Source of the DNA: Chryseobacterium sp.
Lineage (GTDB): Bacteria > Bacteroidota > Bacteroidia > Flavobacteriales > Weeksellaceae
DNA: 64,000 nucleotides
Direction of reading: 5' to 3'
NCBI RefSeq assembly: GCF_019236175.1
Contig: NZ_JAFAJM010000019.1
Location: 248,001 to 312,000, forward strand
In this document: positions 9,638 to 18,467 of the stretch, one piece after another
Layout of the letters: every line of letters starts with the position of its first letter
Position numbering within the stretch: the stretch's first letter is position 1
Translations under genes and position numbers: made by a program
Notes under the pieces: model-generated
What the model was told of the DNA's origin: nothing
The model's input: the letters and a program-made list of their open reading frames with translations, nothing else
Databases searched by the model: none

Positions 9638-10489
9638 ATGAAAAAATACACATTTCTTCTTATTATTCTGTTATCACTTGCTGCTTTCTGTAATATATTC
9701 GGTCAGGAAAAACAATATCCGTTTGAAGTAAAAAAAGCCGGACAGGGAAAACAGTCTTTGATTTTTATTCCGGGATTTGCTTCTTCAGGAGAGGTATGGA
9801 ATGAAACGACTGCAAAATTTGAGAAAAACTTTACTTGTTATACTTTAACAATGGCCGGATTTGCAGGAACCCGGCCTGGTGCAGATGCCAGCTTCAAAGA
9901 CTGGGAAAAAGAAATTGCAGCCTATATAAAAAATAATAAAATTGAAAAGCCGATAATTATCGGACACAGTATGGGCGGCGGCCTTGCTTTGGCCATCGCT
10001 GCAGATTATCCGCAACTCATAGGTAAAATTGTGATTGTAGATACCCTGCCTTGTCTGGCTGCCATTTCGGATCCGAAATTTACTTCTAAAGAAAATAATG
10101 ACTGTTCGTCTACTATTAATAAATTGACCGCCATGACTGATGAGCAATTCCGTCAAATGCAGACACAAGCCATTCCGCGTCTTCTGGCAGATACTTCCAT
10201 GCAGGAAACGGTGATCAGCTGGAGCATGAAATCCGACAGGAAAACATTTGCTAAAATGTATTGTGATTTCTACAATACAGATCTCAGACAAACGATAAAA
10301 AATATACAATGTCCTTCTCTCATTTTATTAGAATCTTTTTTTGTTAATTTAAAACCTGTGATTGAGGATCAATATAAAAACTTAAAAAACGCCAATATGC
10401 AATATGCTTCCAAAGGACTTCACTTCATCATGTATGATGACAAAGACTGGTATTTTAATCAACTGAACAACTTTTTATCTTCAAAATAA
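9638..10489 (+). CDS. Exported alpha/beta hydrolase
   Basis: A 283-residue alpha/beta hydrolase with a Sec signal peptide (MKKYTFLLIILLSLAAFCNIFGQ). The frame is open from 9566, but the ATG at 9638 is chosen because it begins the signal peptide and the earlier part overlaps a promoter-like element. The nucleophile elbow GHSMGGG (Ser about residue 111), the oxyanion region FIPGFASSG and the C-terminal catalytic His (KGLHFIMYDD) are visible. The substrate is unknown. The stop codon overlaps the sigma-factor start (TAATG), so translation is coupled and the enzyme is part of the same stress or envelope regulon. Confidence 0.85.
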   Translation: MKKYTFLLIILLSLAAFCNIFGQEKQYPFEVKKAGQGKQSLIFIPGFASSGEVWNETTAKFEKNFTCYTLTMAGFAGTRPGADASFKDWEKEIAAYIKNNKIEKPIIIGHSMGGGLALAIAADYPQLIGKIVIVDTLPCLAAISDPKFTSKENNDCSSTINKLTAMTDEQFRQMQTQAIPRLLADTSMQETVISWSMKSDRKTFAKMYCDFYNTDLRQTIKNIQCPSLILLESFFVNLKPVIEDQYKNLKNANMQYASKGLHFIMYDDKDWYFNQLNNFLSSK

Positions 10490-10959
10490 TGGCATTTGAA
10501 GAGATTTATGAAATGTACTGGCAGAAAATATTCCGCTTATGTATGGGATATATCAATGATCCTGAACTGGCTCAGGATCTCGCCCAGGAAACTTTTATCA
10601 TCGTATGGCAGCAATTACCTAAATTCCGGAATGAATCCGCCATCGGCACATGGATATTCAGAATTGCTTCCAATAACTGTCTGAGACAAATTGAAAAAGA
10701 GAAGAAGTTTGCAAAATCCGACCTGCCTGTTAATCTGGAGGAAAAAAAACAGGAATCTATGGAACCGCAAATCCAGCTGCTTTATCAATTCATCTCTGAG
10801 CTTCCCGAAACAGAAAGAATTATCATCTCTCTGGAGCTGGAAGAAGTAAAACAAACAGAAATTGCCAATATTACGGGATTTTCCGAATCCAATATCCGGG
10901 TAAAAATTCACAGGATTAAAGAAAAATTAACGCAAAAGTTTAAAGAAAATGGATACTAA
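10489..10959 (+). CDS. ECF-type RNA polymerase sigma factor
   Basis: A 156-residue sigma-70-family protein with only regions 2 and 4, the ECF layout. Region 2 is at about residues 5-70 (DLAQETFIIVWQQLPKF is the -10-recognition helix region) and region 4 at about 100-150 (TEIANITGFSESNIRVKIHRIKEKL, the -35 helix-turn-helix). It overlaps the hydrolase stop by 1 nt and the next gene by 11 nt. The next gene probably encodes its anti-sigma partner. Confidence 0.92.
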   Translation: MAFEEIYEMYWQKIFRLCMGYINDPELAQDLAQETFIIVWQQLPKFRNESAIGTWIFRIASNNCLRQIEKEKKFAKSDLPVNLEEKKQESMEPQIQLLYQFISELPETERIIISLELEEVKQTEIANITGFSESNIRVKIHRIKEKLTQKFKENGY

Positions 10960-11542
10960 TATAGATTTCAAAAATATCTGGAAACAACAGACATCCAATA
11001 AGCCCAATATGGAAGAGCTTTTGGGGAGACTGAAAAAATTTAAAAACGAAAATCTTCGTAAATTAATCATCACCAATCTCCTTCTGACTGCCACCTCTTT
11101 ATGTATCGGCTTCATCTGGTATTACTATCAGCCGCAAATGATCACTACAAAGCTTGGAATCATACTGGCCATATTAGCTATGGTTATTTTTCTTGTTGTT
11201 TACAACAGGCTGTTCATGACTTTCTATACAATTGATAATACACAGTCTAACAGCGGATACCTTCAGAGCTTATACACGGTAAAAAGTAAGCAGAAATTGA
11301 TGCAGACCACTATGCTGAATGTCTATTTTATCCTGCTGTTCACAGGAATCTGTCTCTATATGTATGAATATGCCTCAGTAATGAAATTATCTTCAGCGGT
11401 CATTGCCTATGGGCTTACTTTTGCATGGATCGCCTTTAGCTGGTTTTATATAAGACCAAAAACAATTAAAAAACAACAGGAAAAACTTCACGGATTAATC
11501 AGTAAATTTGAAGAAATAAATAATCAATGTAAAGAATTATGA
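10949..11542 (+). CDS. Four-TM membrane protein, probable anti-sigma factor
   Basis: A 197-residue protein with a short soluble N-terminus (about 40 residues, MDTNIDFKNIWKQQTSNKPNMEEL), then four hydrophobic segments (about residues 43-60, 68-88, 118-138, 146-166) and a charged C-terminal helix. No family was recognised. The 11-nt overlap with the sigma gene, the membrane topology and the small cytoplasmic N-terminal domain are what is expected of an ECF anti-sigma factor. That function is inferred from position, since there is no visible zinc-binding HxxxCxxC motif. Confidence 0.7.
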   Translation: MDTNIDFKNIWKQQTSNKPNMEELLGRLKKFKNENLRKLIITNLLLTATSLCIGFIWYYYQPQMITTKLGIILAILAMVIFLVVYNRLFMTFYTIDNTQSNSGYLQSLYTVKSKQKLMQTTMLNVYFILLFTGICLYMYEYASVMKLSSAVIAYGLTFAWIAFSWFYIRPKTIKKQQEKLHGLISKFEEINNQCKEL

Positions 11543-12153
11543 ACTCTTCCGATCATAAAAACCATTGGGAAACCGTATACGAAACAAAAAACCCTGAACA
11601 GGTAAGCTGGACTCAGGAGAAACCTCAGACATCTCTTGATTTTATCCATTCATTTGGACTGGGAAAAGAAGCTAAAATTATTGATATTGGTGGTGGAGAC
11701 AGTAATCTTGTAGATTTTCTTCTTGAAGAAGGTTACGAAAATATTACCGTACTTGACATTTCGGCAAAGGCCTTAGAGAAAGCCCGGCAAAGGCTGGGTG
11801 ATAAAGCGGACAGAGTGAAATGGATCGCTACAGATATTACCACATTTGAACCTACGGAAAGCTATGATATCTGGCACGACAGAGCTGCTTTTCATTTTCT
11901 AACAAGTCCGGAACAGGTGGCTAAATACATTGATATTACAGAACAAAATATCAACGGATTCATGGTCCTTGGAACTTTTTCCAAAAACGGCCCCACCAAA
12001 TGCAGCGGACTGGATATCCGACAATATGATGAAGAATCGCTGTCCGAAACATTTAATGAAAATTTTGAAAAAATAAAGTGTATCACGGAAGATCATACAA
12101 CGCCTTTTGATACCACTCAGAATTTTGTTTTCTGCAGTTTTAAAAAAATTTAA
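11539..12153 (+). CDS. Class I SAM-dependent methyltransferase
   Basis: A 204-residue Rossmann-fold methyltransferase. Motif I, IIDIGGGDSN (about residues 44-53), binds SAM. The acidic residue ending strand 2 is in VLDIS, and WIATDITTFEP and YDIWHDRAAFHFL correspond to motifs II/III. It overlaps the 4-TM gene by 4 nt (ATGA), so it belongs to the sigma-factor operon. It resembles the small thiopurine/tellurite-type methyltransferases, but the substrate is not determinable. Confidence 0.85.
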   Translation: MNSSDHKNHWETVYETKNPEQVSWTQEKPQTSLDFIHSFGLGKEAKIIDIGGGDSNLVDFLLEEGYENITVLDISAKALEKARQRLGDKADRVKWIATDITTFEPTESYDIWHDRAAFHFLTSPEQVAKYIDITEQNINGFMVLGTFSKNGPTKCSGLDIRQYDEESLSETFNENFEKIKCITEDHTTPFDTTQNFVFCSFKKI

Positions 12154-12192
12154 AATTTCATCAGCCGGACGCTGGCTTTTAAGATATACAAT

Positions 12193-12236
12193 TTTGCCAC
12201 GAATACACTCTAAAACATTCATGTATTCGTGGCAAA
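12193..12236. repeat. 14-bp inverted repeat between convergent genes
   Basis: tttgccacgaatac at 12193-12206 is the exact reverse complement of 12223-12236, with a 16-nt loop. It lies between the convergent methyltransferase and ABC-transporter genes. The core GCCACGAATAC resembles short dispersed intergenic palindromes seen in many flavobacterial genomes, so it may be a repeat element as well as a terminator. The T-run after it is poor. Confidence 0.6.
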
Positions 12237-12286
12237 TTATAACTGATATAGGGCAATACCGGGGAGGGAAAGAATCTTCTTCCGGA

Positions 12287-14044
12287 TTATAATTCTTTCT
12301 CTTCTTCCATTTCCACTTCATGACGCAGCTGAGCTTTGTATAAAGTCGCATAATATCCGTTTTGATCCAGAAGATCAATATGTTTTCCTTCTTCCACAAT
12401 TTTACCATGTTCCATCACAATGATTTTATCTGCTTTTTCAATGGTTGAAAGCCTGTGGGCAATGATGATGGATGTTCTGTTTTTTGTAATTTTTTCTGTA
12501 GCTCTCTGGATCAGTTTTTCACTTTCGTGATCAATAGAGGAAGTCGCTTCATCCAGAATCAGAATCTTAGGATCAGACAAATAGGCTCTAAGGAAAGATA
12601 ACAACTGTCGCTGTCCTAAAGAAATGGAAGAACCCCTCTCACTCACAACATAATCATATCCTCCGGGAAGCTGTTCAATGAATTGATCTACCTCAATTTC
12701 TCTGGCTCCTGCTTTTATTTTATCCAATGTAATGCTTTCATCTCCAAAGGCAAGATTTTCAAAAATACTTCCATGGAAAAGAAAAACATCCTGTAATACG
12801 ACACCAATATGGCTCCTCAGATTGTAAAGTTCATAGTCTTTCAGATTGACATCATCAATCCGTATGTTTCCAGAATTGATATCATAAAGCCTTGTAATAA
12901 GGCTGATAATTGTAGATTTTCCGGCACCTGTCGCTCCTACGATAGCTACGGTTTCTCCAGGGTTTACTTTAAAATCAATACCTTTCAGTACTTCCTGCTT
13001 TTCATCATAAGCAAAATGCACTTTTTCGAATTCTATTTTCCCCGCAAAATGGTCTTTTTTCACAGTTCCGGTATTGGGCATTGAGTTTTCTTCATCCATT
13101 AATCCCAATACTCTTTCGGCACCTACAATACCTCTCTGGATATTATTGAAGCGGTCTGCAATTTGTCTTAACGGTCGAATCAGCATTGAAATATACTGAA
13201 TAAAAGCGATAACAACCCCTGCACTGATGGTAATATACCCTCCGTAAAATAAGATGAAGCCGATAAAAAGTGAAGAAATAAGCTCCACAACAGGGAAAAA
13301 TAAAGAGAATATGAAAACAGTTCTTAGCAGCGCTCCCTTTAAAGTAATATTAATATCGTCAAATTTCTTAAATTCTGAGTCCTGTCTGTTGAACACCTGG
13401 ATAATAGGCATTCCTGCCAATCTTTCCTGAACAAAAGAGTTTTGGGTAGACGTCCAGTTTCTCTCATCACCAAAGGCTTTTTTAAGTCTTTTCTGAAAAA
13501 ACCGGGTAATAACAACCATTAAAGGTAAAATAGCTAAAGTAATATAACTGAGGTGAACATTGGTACTGAACATCATGATCAATACGAATATAATTCTCAG
13601 TATATCTCCGAAAACCATCAAAAACCCATCGGTATATACCGTTGCAATGGTTTCCACATCCCCTACCGCACGGGTTACCAACTGCCCGATCGGGGTTTTG
13701 TCAAAAAAAGACGTTCTGAAATAAATAAGCTTGGCATATAATCTTTCTCTGATATCACGAATCACATTCTGTGAAATAAAATTGGAAAAATAAACCAGGA
13801 AAAAATTTAAGACTGTTTCCGCAAACACCAGTCCCACCAGAATGTAGATATGCTTCATCATTAAAGCTTTATCTTTAAGCTTTGTGATATCAATATCTAC
13901 CACCTTCATGGTAAGATACGGTCTGTAAGTAGAAACGATTGAAAGGATGATGGAAATTACTAAAGTAAGGATGAACCAGGAACGAAATTTCATTCCGATA
14001 AAGAACAGCCTTTTTACAATTCCCCAGGTATCTTGTTTTTTCAT
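12287..14044 (-). CDS. ABC exporter, fused permease/ATPase (MsbA-like)
   Basis: A 585-residue half-transporter with six membrane segments in the first 310 residues (ABC type-1 exporter fold) and a C-terminal ATPase. Walker A GATGAGKST is at about 370-378, the Q-loop in GVVLQDVFLF at about 415, the signature SLGQRQ at about 475-480 and Walker B ILILDEATS at about 494-502, with the switch His in IIIAHRLST. It should dimerise and export lipids, peptides or drugs. There is no peptidase C39 domain, so it is not a dedicated processing exporter for the peptides at 21.2-21.6 kb. A 456-bp spacer with a decayed gene separates it from truA. Confidence 0.9.
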   Translation of the reverse strand: MKKQDTWGIVKRLFFIGMKFRSWFILTLVISIILSIVSTYRPYLTMKVVDIDITKLKDKALMMKHIYILVGLVFAETVLNFFLVYFSNFISQNVIRDIRERLYAKLIYFRTSFFDKTPIGQLVTRAVGDVETIATVYTDGFLMVFGDILRIIFVLIMMFSTNVHLSYITLAILPLMVVITRFFQKRLKKAFGDERNWTSTQNSFVQERLAGMPIIQVFNRQDSEFKKFDDINITLKGALLRTVFIFSLFFPVVELISSLFIGFILFYGGYITISAGVVIAFIQYISMLIRPLRQIADRFNNIQRGIVGAERVLGLMDEENSMPNTGTVKKDHFAGKIEFEKVHFAYDEKQEVLKGIDFKVNPGETVAIVGATGAGKSTIISLITRLYDINSGNIRIDDVNLKDYELYNLRSHIGVVLQDVFLFHGSIFENLAFGDESITLDKIKAGAREIEVDQFIEQLPGGYDYVVSERGSSISLGQRQLLSFLRAYLSDPKILILDEATSSIDHESEKLIQRATEKITKNRTSIIIAHRLSTIEKADKIIVMEHGKIVEEGKHIDLLDQNGYYATLYKAQLRHEVEMEEEKEL

Positions 14045-14244
14045 TGTTCGGATCGAAGAATAGAATTAAAATAAAATTCTATGCAAAAATAATACTTTAT
14101 AACCGGACTGGCTTTAGAACTTTTGCAAATCGTCATAGAAAATTTCAGATACCTGTCATTTACAGAATGAATATCTTTTGCCAGGTAAAGGCAGCTCCTT
14201 ATGTTACTTTTTTCACTGATTTTCAGAAGGCTCCCCTATCTGAT

Positions 14245-14485
14245 CTATTTCAAAGGCAGGTTTTTGAGGGTTTTCTTTTTTAATTTCTTTTCAAGAAACT
14301 GATCAATTCCCTATACTGCAATAACGGATATCAACCAACTTACAAGATGAATTGCAGAAAATCCCGTATCGCTTACACGATCAAGAGATTCAGGATCGGC
14401 GATCCTTACATACACTCCATAACTAAAGCTTAAAAAGAGTTGTATCCCCAGATAAATTCCAATAGCTAAAAGGCTATACTGTCAT
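14245..14485 (-). pseudogene. Decayed gene for a small membrane protein
   Basis: On the minus strand after truA an ATG at 14485 reads only MTV before a TAG. One frame over, a convincing protein runs on: YSLLAIGIYLGIQLFLSFSY, then a loop GVYVRIADPESLDRVSDTG, then IHLVSWLISVIAV, a TAG at 14313-14311, and in the same frame GIDQFLEKKLKKKTL...LK ending with TAG at 14247-14245. Two hydrophobic segments, a charged middle and a Lys-rich tail look like a real small inner-membrane protein broken by one frameshift and one stop. A start from a rare codon, or sequence errors, could be the alternative. Family not recognised. Confidence 0.55.
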
Positions 14486-14500
14486 TTTATTTTTAGTATT

Positions 14501-15232
14501 TTAAAATTCGTAGCCTACATCTACAAGATACAGTCCATGAGCAGGAGCTGAAGTTCCTGCTGCATTACGATTTTTATCTTCAATGACTTTACGCAGGTCC
14601 TCAGGTTTTATTTTTCCGGTACCGATCTCTACCATTGTTCCAACAATAGCGCGAACCATATTCCTGAGAAAACGGTTGGCAGAAACGGTAAATATCAGTT
14701 CTGTTCCGTTTTGCTCCCATTCTGCTTTATACATTTTACAGATATTGGTTTTATTGTCGGTTTTTAATTTAGCAAAACTTGTAAAGTCTTCATATTCAAA
14801 TAAAATTTTACAGGCTTCATTCATTGTATCAATATCAATCGGCCTCTTCCAGTGCTGCCATGCAGATTCCTGAGTAAAAGGATTTTTCGACAATGAAATA
14901 TAATATTCATATGTTCTGTAGGTAGCATCAAAACGGGCATGAAAATCATCCTTTACCTTAAAAATCCTGTGGATGGAAATATCGGGTGGCAGAAAACTGT
15001 TTAACCTCCTTGGAAGCTCGTCACTCACCTCCTGTCCGGTATCAAAATGGGCAAATATTTTTTTTGCATGAACTCCGGTATCCGTTCTTCCGGCCCCTGT
15101 TGTTTTAATTTCTTCTCGTAAAATGGTGGAGAGTGCTTTCTCCAGTTCTTCCTGCACGGAAATAGCATCCGGCTGTATCTGATAGCCGAAATAATTCTTT
15201 CCGTTGTAAGAAAATTCAATAAAGTATCTCAA
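14501..15232 (-). CDS. truA: tRNA pseudouridine(38-40) synthase
   Basis: TruA makes pseudouridine at positions 38-40 of the tRNA anticodon arm. The catalytic Asp lies in GAGRTDTGVHA, and the family segments RYFIEFSYNGKNYFGYQIQP and RFLRNMVRAIVGTMVEIG are present. No ATG is available. The frame is open to a TTG at 15253, but a good -7 element (TATTTTTG) covers 15251-15258, so the TTG at 15232 is chosen. It gives MRYFIEFSYNG, the usual family start, and 243 residues. Confidence 0.9.
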   Translation of the reverse strand: MRYFIEFSYNGKNYFGYQIQPDAISVQEELEKALSTILREEIKTTGAGRTDTGVHAKKIFAHFDTGQEVSDELPRRLNSFLPPDISIHRIFKVKDDFHARFDATYRTYEYYISLSKNPFTQESAWQHWKRPIDIDTMNEACKILFEYEDFTSFAKLKTDNKTNICKMYKAEWEQNGTELIFTVSANRFLRNMVRAIVGTMVEIGTGKIKPEDLRKVIEDKNRNAAGTSAPAHGLYLVDVGYEF

Positions 15233-15250
15233 TGTATTGTAATAACTCCA

Positions 15251-15258
15251 CAAAAATA
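15251..15258 (-). promoter_or_regulatory. -7 element of the truA promoter
   Basis: TATTTTTG matches the Bacteroidota TAnnTTTG consensus 18 nt before the TTG start at 15232. No clear TTTG was seen at -33. Confidence 0.5.
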
Positions 15259-15326
15259 CTTTAATTTAACGAAATATTTGTTGAAAAGTCTTTGAGAATA
15301 TTATACCAAATGCTTATGAAAATTAC

Positions 15327-15334
15327 TATTTTTG
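15327..15334 (+). promoter_or_regulatory. -7 element of the lpxK promoter
   Basis: TATTTTTG matches TAnnTTTG, 7 nt before the lpxK ATG, so the 5' leader would be very short. The -33 box is not obvious. Confidence 0.5.
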
Positions 15335-15341
15335 CAATCGT

Positions 15342-16367
15342 ATGAAAAGATGGTACCTTTATCCTTTTTCCCTCGGCTATCATTTGGTAACGGGTATCCG
15401 AAACACAATGTATGATTGGGGAATTTTTAAGTCAACAAAATTCAAAACACCGATAATCAATGTTGGTAATCTCTCTGTGGGCGGAAGCGGAAAATCGCCG
15501 ATGGTGATGTACCTTGCCCAGTTTTTATCCAAACATTACAGAACCGGAGTCCTGTCACGAGGCTACGGAAGATTGACAAAGGGGTATGAGGTAACCAATT
15601 ATGACAGCAACTATAAAATGGTGGGCGATGAAGCAATGCAGCTTTTTGAACGTTTTAAAAACCGTTTTGTGATCGCTGTTTCGGAAGAAAGAGTACCGGG
15701 TGCTAAAAAAGTAATCGATGATATGGATCTGAATGTACTGGTATTGGATGACGCCCTGCAGCACAGAGCTATTAAAGCCGGATTCAACATTCTGATGACT
15801 GATTTTAATGATCCTTATTTTAAAGATTATCTTCTTCCTGCCGGAGATCTCAGAGAATCCAGATCAGGAGTAAAAAGAGCAGATATTATCATGGTCAGTA
15901 AATGCCCTGATGAGCTTACTGAAGAAACAAAACGTTATTATATTTCAAGGATCAGACCTTCTTATAACCAAAAAGTGTTCTTTTCATCCATTGGTTATGA
16001 CGAAAATGTATACGGAAAAGATAAAGTGCTTCCTGATAACAATCTGAATTATTACGATATATTACTGATAACGGGAATTGCCAATCCTAAACCGCTCCTG
16101 GAACACCTGGCCAAATTCTCAAAGAGAGTAAAGCATTTAAAATTCAGAGATCATCATAATTTCACGGATGATGATATTAAAAAAATCCTTGCGGAATATA
16201 AAAAATTAGGGGAATATAAACTGATATTAACCACAGAGAAAGATTACGTTCGTCTGAAAACTTTTGACTATCTTAGAGAAATTGTTTACTACTGGCCTAT
16301 CAATGTACTTATTGATAAAAAAGAAGAATTCAATCAAATCATCTTAGATTATGTTAGAAAAAATTAA
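15342..16367 (+). CDS. lpxK: Tetraacyldisaccharide 4'-kinase
   Basis: LpxK phosphorylates the 4' position of the lipid A disaccharide precursor at the inner face of the cytoplasmic membrane. The 341-residue protein has the N-terminal segment P-I-I-NVGNLSVGGSGKSP (Walker A, about residues 41-53), then LSRGYGR, GDEAMQL, LDDALQHR (catalytic/Mg region) and the C-terminal HHNFTDDDI and TTEKDYVRL motifs, all typical of LpxK. It overlaps the PNP gene by 17 nt, so the two are co-transcribed. This confirms a Gram-negative, lipid A-making host. Confidence 0.95.
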   Translation: MKRWYLYPFSLGYHLVTGIRNTMYDWGIFKSTKFKTPIINVGNLSVGGSGKSPMVMYLAQFLSKHYRTGVLSRGYGRLTKGYEVTNYDSNYKMVGDEAMQLFERFKNRFVIAVSEERVPGAKKVIDDMDLNVLVLDDALQHRAIKAGFNILMTDFNDPYFKDYLLPAGDLRESRSGVKRADIIMVSKCPDELTEETKRYYISRIRPSYNQKVFFSSIGYDENVYGKDKVLPDNNLNYYDILLITGIANPKPLLEHLAKFSKRVKHLKFRDHHNFTDDDIKKILAEYKKLGEYKLILTTEKDYVRLKTFDYLREIVYYWPINVLIDKKEEFNQIILDYVRKN

Positions 16368-17166
16368 AGAGACTGCGGATTTTATCAGAAATATAATCCA
16401 TGAAACTCCTGATTTTGCTGTTGTTTTAGGATCAGGGCTGGGAGAATTGCAATATGAAGTAGAGCCTGTTCATATCTTAGAATACAGAGACATTCCTAAT
16501 TTCCCCCAAACAACAGTAGCGGGACATAGCGGAAAATTAATCTACGGAATACTGGAAGGTAAAAAAGTACTGATGATGAGCGGCCGTTTTCATTATTACG
16601 AAGGCCATTCTATGGAAACTGTAACGTTCCCCATTAGGGTTTTTCATCTGCTGGGAATCAAAAATCTTATCCTTTCGAATGCCTGTGGCGGAGTAAATCC
16701 TGCCTTTAATGTGGCAGATGTTGTGATGGTAAAAGATCACATCAATATGATGCCCGAACATCCGCTTCGGGGAAAAAATATCGATGAACTAGGACCGCGC
16801 TTCGTAGATATGAGTGAGCCGTACAGCAAAAAAATGATTGCTGTAGCGGAACAGGCTGCTGCCGAAAACAATATAAAAATCCTTCAGGGAGTGTATGTAG
16901 CCTTGCAGGGGCCAACTTTTGAAACTCCTGCCGAATACGGGATGATCAAAGCTATTGGTGGTGATATGGTAGGTATGAGTACCGTTCCCGAAGTCATCGT
17001 TGCCAGACACATGGCAATGAATGTATTCTGTGTGTCTGTGATTACAGATCTCGGCGGACCGGACATAGCCTTTGCTGTTTCTCATGAAGAAGTTTTAAAT
17101 GCCGCCAACAAAGCAATGCCTAATGTGATCACCATCGTCAAAGGTCTGATCAGGAATTACTTATAA
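16351..17166 (+). CDS. Purine-nucleoside phosphorylase (type I, trimeric class)
   Basis: A 271-residue enzyme that splits purine nucleosides with phosphate. It shows the phosphate loop LGSGLG (about residues 26-31), the TVAGHSGKL segment, SGRFHYYEGH, NACGGVNP, the base-binding region ALQGPTFETPAEY and the GDMVGMSTVPE motif, typical of the trimeric PunA/DeoD-2 class, not hexameric DeoD. Its start lies inside the end of lpxK (17-nt overlap), meaning translational coupling. Confidence 0.93.
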   Translation: MLEKIKETADFIRNIIHETPDFAVVLGSGLGELQYEVEPVHILEYRDIPNFPQTTVAGHSGKLIYGILEGKKVLMMSGRFHYYEGHSMETVTFPIRVFHLLGIKNLILSNACGGVNPAFNVADVVMVKDHINMMPEHPLRGKNIDELGPRFVDMSEPYSKKMIAVAEQAAAENNIKILQGVYVALQGPTFETPAEYGMIKAIGGDMVGMSTVPEVIVARHMAMNVFCVSVITDLGGPDIAFAVSHEEVLNAANKAMPNVITIVKGLIRNYL

Positions 17167-17375
17167 TATCAAAGATTGTCTTACGCTTAATTCACGTTTA
17201 TTCCTGACATCCGTGGCTTATAATCATGTGTTTGTATTTTAGCCCCGTCAATACTATAGAAAGAGTAGCCCGACGATGTGGATAATTCGCCGTTATAGAA
17301 TTTTTCGATTGATCAATTTTCCTCCTCTTCAATTGCAATTCATTGTTTAGATTTGTATAAATGAAATTGTACAAA

Positions 17376-17897
17376 ATGAAAAAGTTGTTATTAATTTTTA
17401 TGATGGGTATTTTCGGATTAGGTTATTCACAAAAAGTACCGACTGTCCTTAAGACAGGTTTTTCTAAAGAAGCTTTAAAACAAAAGCTGGAAGATGAAGA
17501 CGGAAAAAGTATTACCATTCAACAAATTCTTAACCAGTATAAAGGAAAAATTGTAGTGATCGATTTTTGGGCAGGATGGTGCAGAGACTGTTTACAGGCA
17601 CTCCCAAAAGCTGAAGAATTAGAAAGAAACAATCCCAATGTGAACTTTGTATTTCTATCTCTGGAAAGATCGAAAGAAGGCTTTGATAAAAGTCTTGATA
17701 AATTTAACATGAAAGATAAGGATAACTACTGGTTCGCATCAGGATGGAAAAATGATTTCAACAATTATGTGGATCTTAACTGGATTCCGAGATATATGGT
17801 GATAGACCAGAAATCCTCCATTGCCAAATATTATGCTATTTCTCCTGAAGACCCTGAGATTCAGCAAACCATAGACCAGCTTTTAAAAAACAATTAA
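17376..17897 (+). CDS. Exported TlpA-like thioredoxin-fold protein
   Basis: A protein of 173 residues from the chosen ATG (17376), which begins the signal peptide (MKKLLLIFMMGIFGLGYSQ). An in-frame ATG at 17361 is less likely because a TAGATTTG -7 element sits at 17348-17355, which would put the RNA start near 17361. The thioredoxin core is at about 55-165 with the redox motif WCRDC (after VIDFWAG) and the cis-Pro region WIPRYMVID. Such proteins reduce or exchange disulfides in the periplasm. It stands alone, so the partner is unknown. Confidence 0.85.
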   Translation: MKKLLLIFMMGIFGLGYSQKVPTVLKTGFSKEALKQKLEDEDGKSITIQQILNQYKGKIVVIDFWAGWCRDCLQALPKAEELERNNPNVNFVFLSLERSKEGFDKSLDKFNMKDKDNYWFASGWKNDFNNYVDLNWIPRYMVIDQKSSIAKYYAISPEDPEIQQTIDQLLKNN

Positions 17898-17936
17898 TTT
17901 TTATCTACAATAAAATTACGGTACTCCTATAACACC

Positions 17937-18392
17937 ATGATTACAAGAAAAGCTACAGTACAGGATTTAGATATTCTTTTAGAATTCGAACAGGGAATAG
18001 TTTCAGCAGAAAGGCCTTTTAATAGTACACTGATTGATGGAGAAATCCATTATTACGACCTGAGTCATTTTATCAAATCTCCGGATGCGATTTTAGTTAT
18101 TGCTGAAGAAAACAATGAAATCATAGGCTCCGGTTATGCACTGATTAAAAAGCCGGAAAAGGATTACTATACATTTGAAACCTATGCATATCTGGGCTTT
18201 ATGTATGTAAAACCTGAATACAGAGGAAAAGGAATCAACAGGCTGATTACCGATGAGCTGATCGGCTGGGCGAAATCCAGAGGAATTACAGAAGTAAGAC
18301 TGGACGTATATGCTCAAAATGAATCTGCTATCAAAGCCTATGAAAAGGCAGGATTCGAACCTCATCTTCTTACCATGAGACTGAAATCTTAA
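17937..18392 (+). CDS. GNAT-family N-acetyltransferase
   Basis: A 151-residue single GNAT domain. The acetyl-CoA pyrophosphate loop is in YVKPEYRGKGINRLITDELI (Q/R-x-x-G-x-G/A, about residues 88-107), followed by the C-terminal V-D-V-YAQNESAIKAYEKAGF segment seen in many amino-group acetyltransferases. Substrate unknown. It lies 39 bp after the TlpA-like gene on the same strand and may be co-transcribed. Confidence 0.88.
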   Translation: MITRKATVQDLDILLEFEQGIVSAERPFNSTLIDGEIHYYDLSHFIKSPDAILVIAEENNEIIGSGYALIKKPEKDYYTFETYAYLGFMYVKPEYRGKGINRLITDELIGWAKSRGITEVRLDVYAQNESAIKAYEKAGFEPHLLTMRLKS

Positions 18393-18467
18393 AAAAGCGG
18401 ACTGAATTATTTTTAACACAGCAATTACTGCTTTCCTTCAGCTTCCGGCTTTCCTTCTTTAAAATAA

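Noticed and set aside
12287..14044. ABC exporter as the dedicated exporter of the Cys-rich peptides
   Set aside because: It has no C39 peptidase domain at the N-terminus and lies about 7 kb away on another transcript.
14044..14283. A 79-codon plus-strand frame upstream of the ABC exporter
   Set aside because: It runs antisense to the promoter region and the decayed gene, with no start context or family resemblance.
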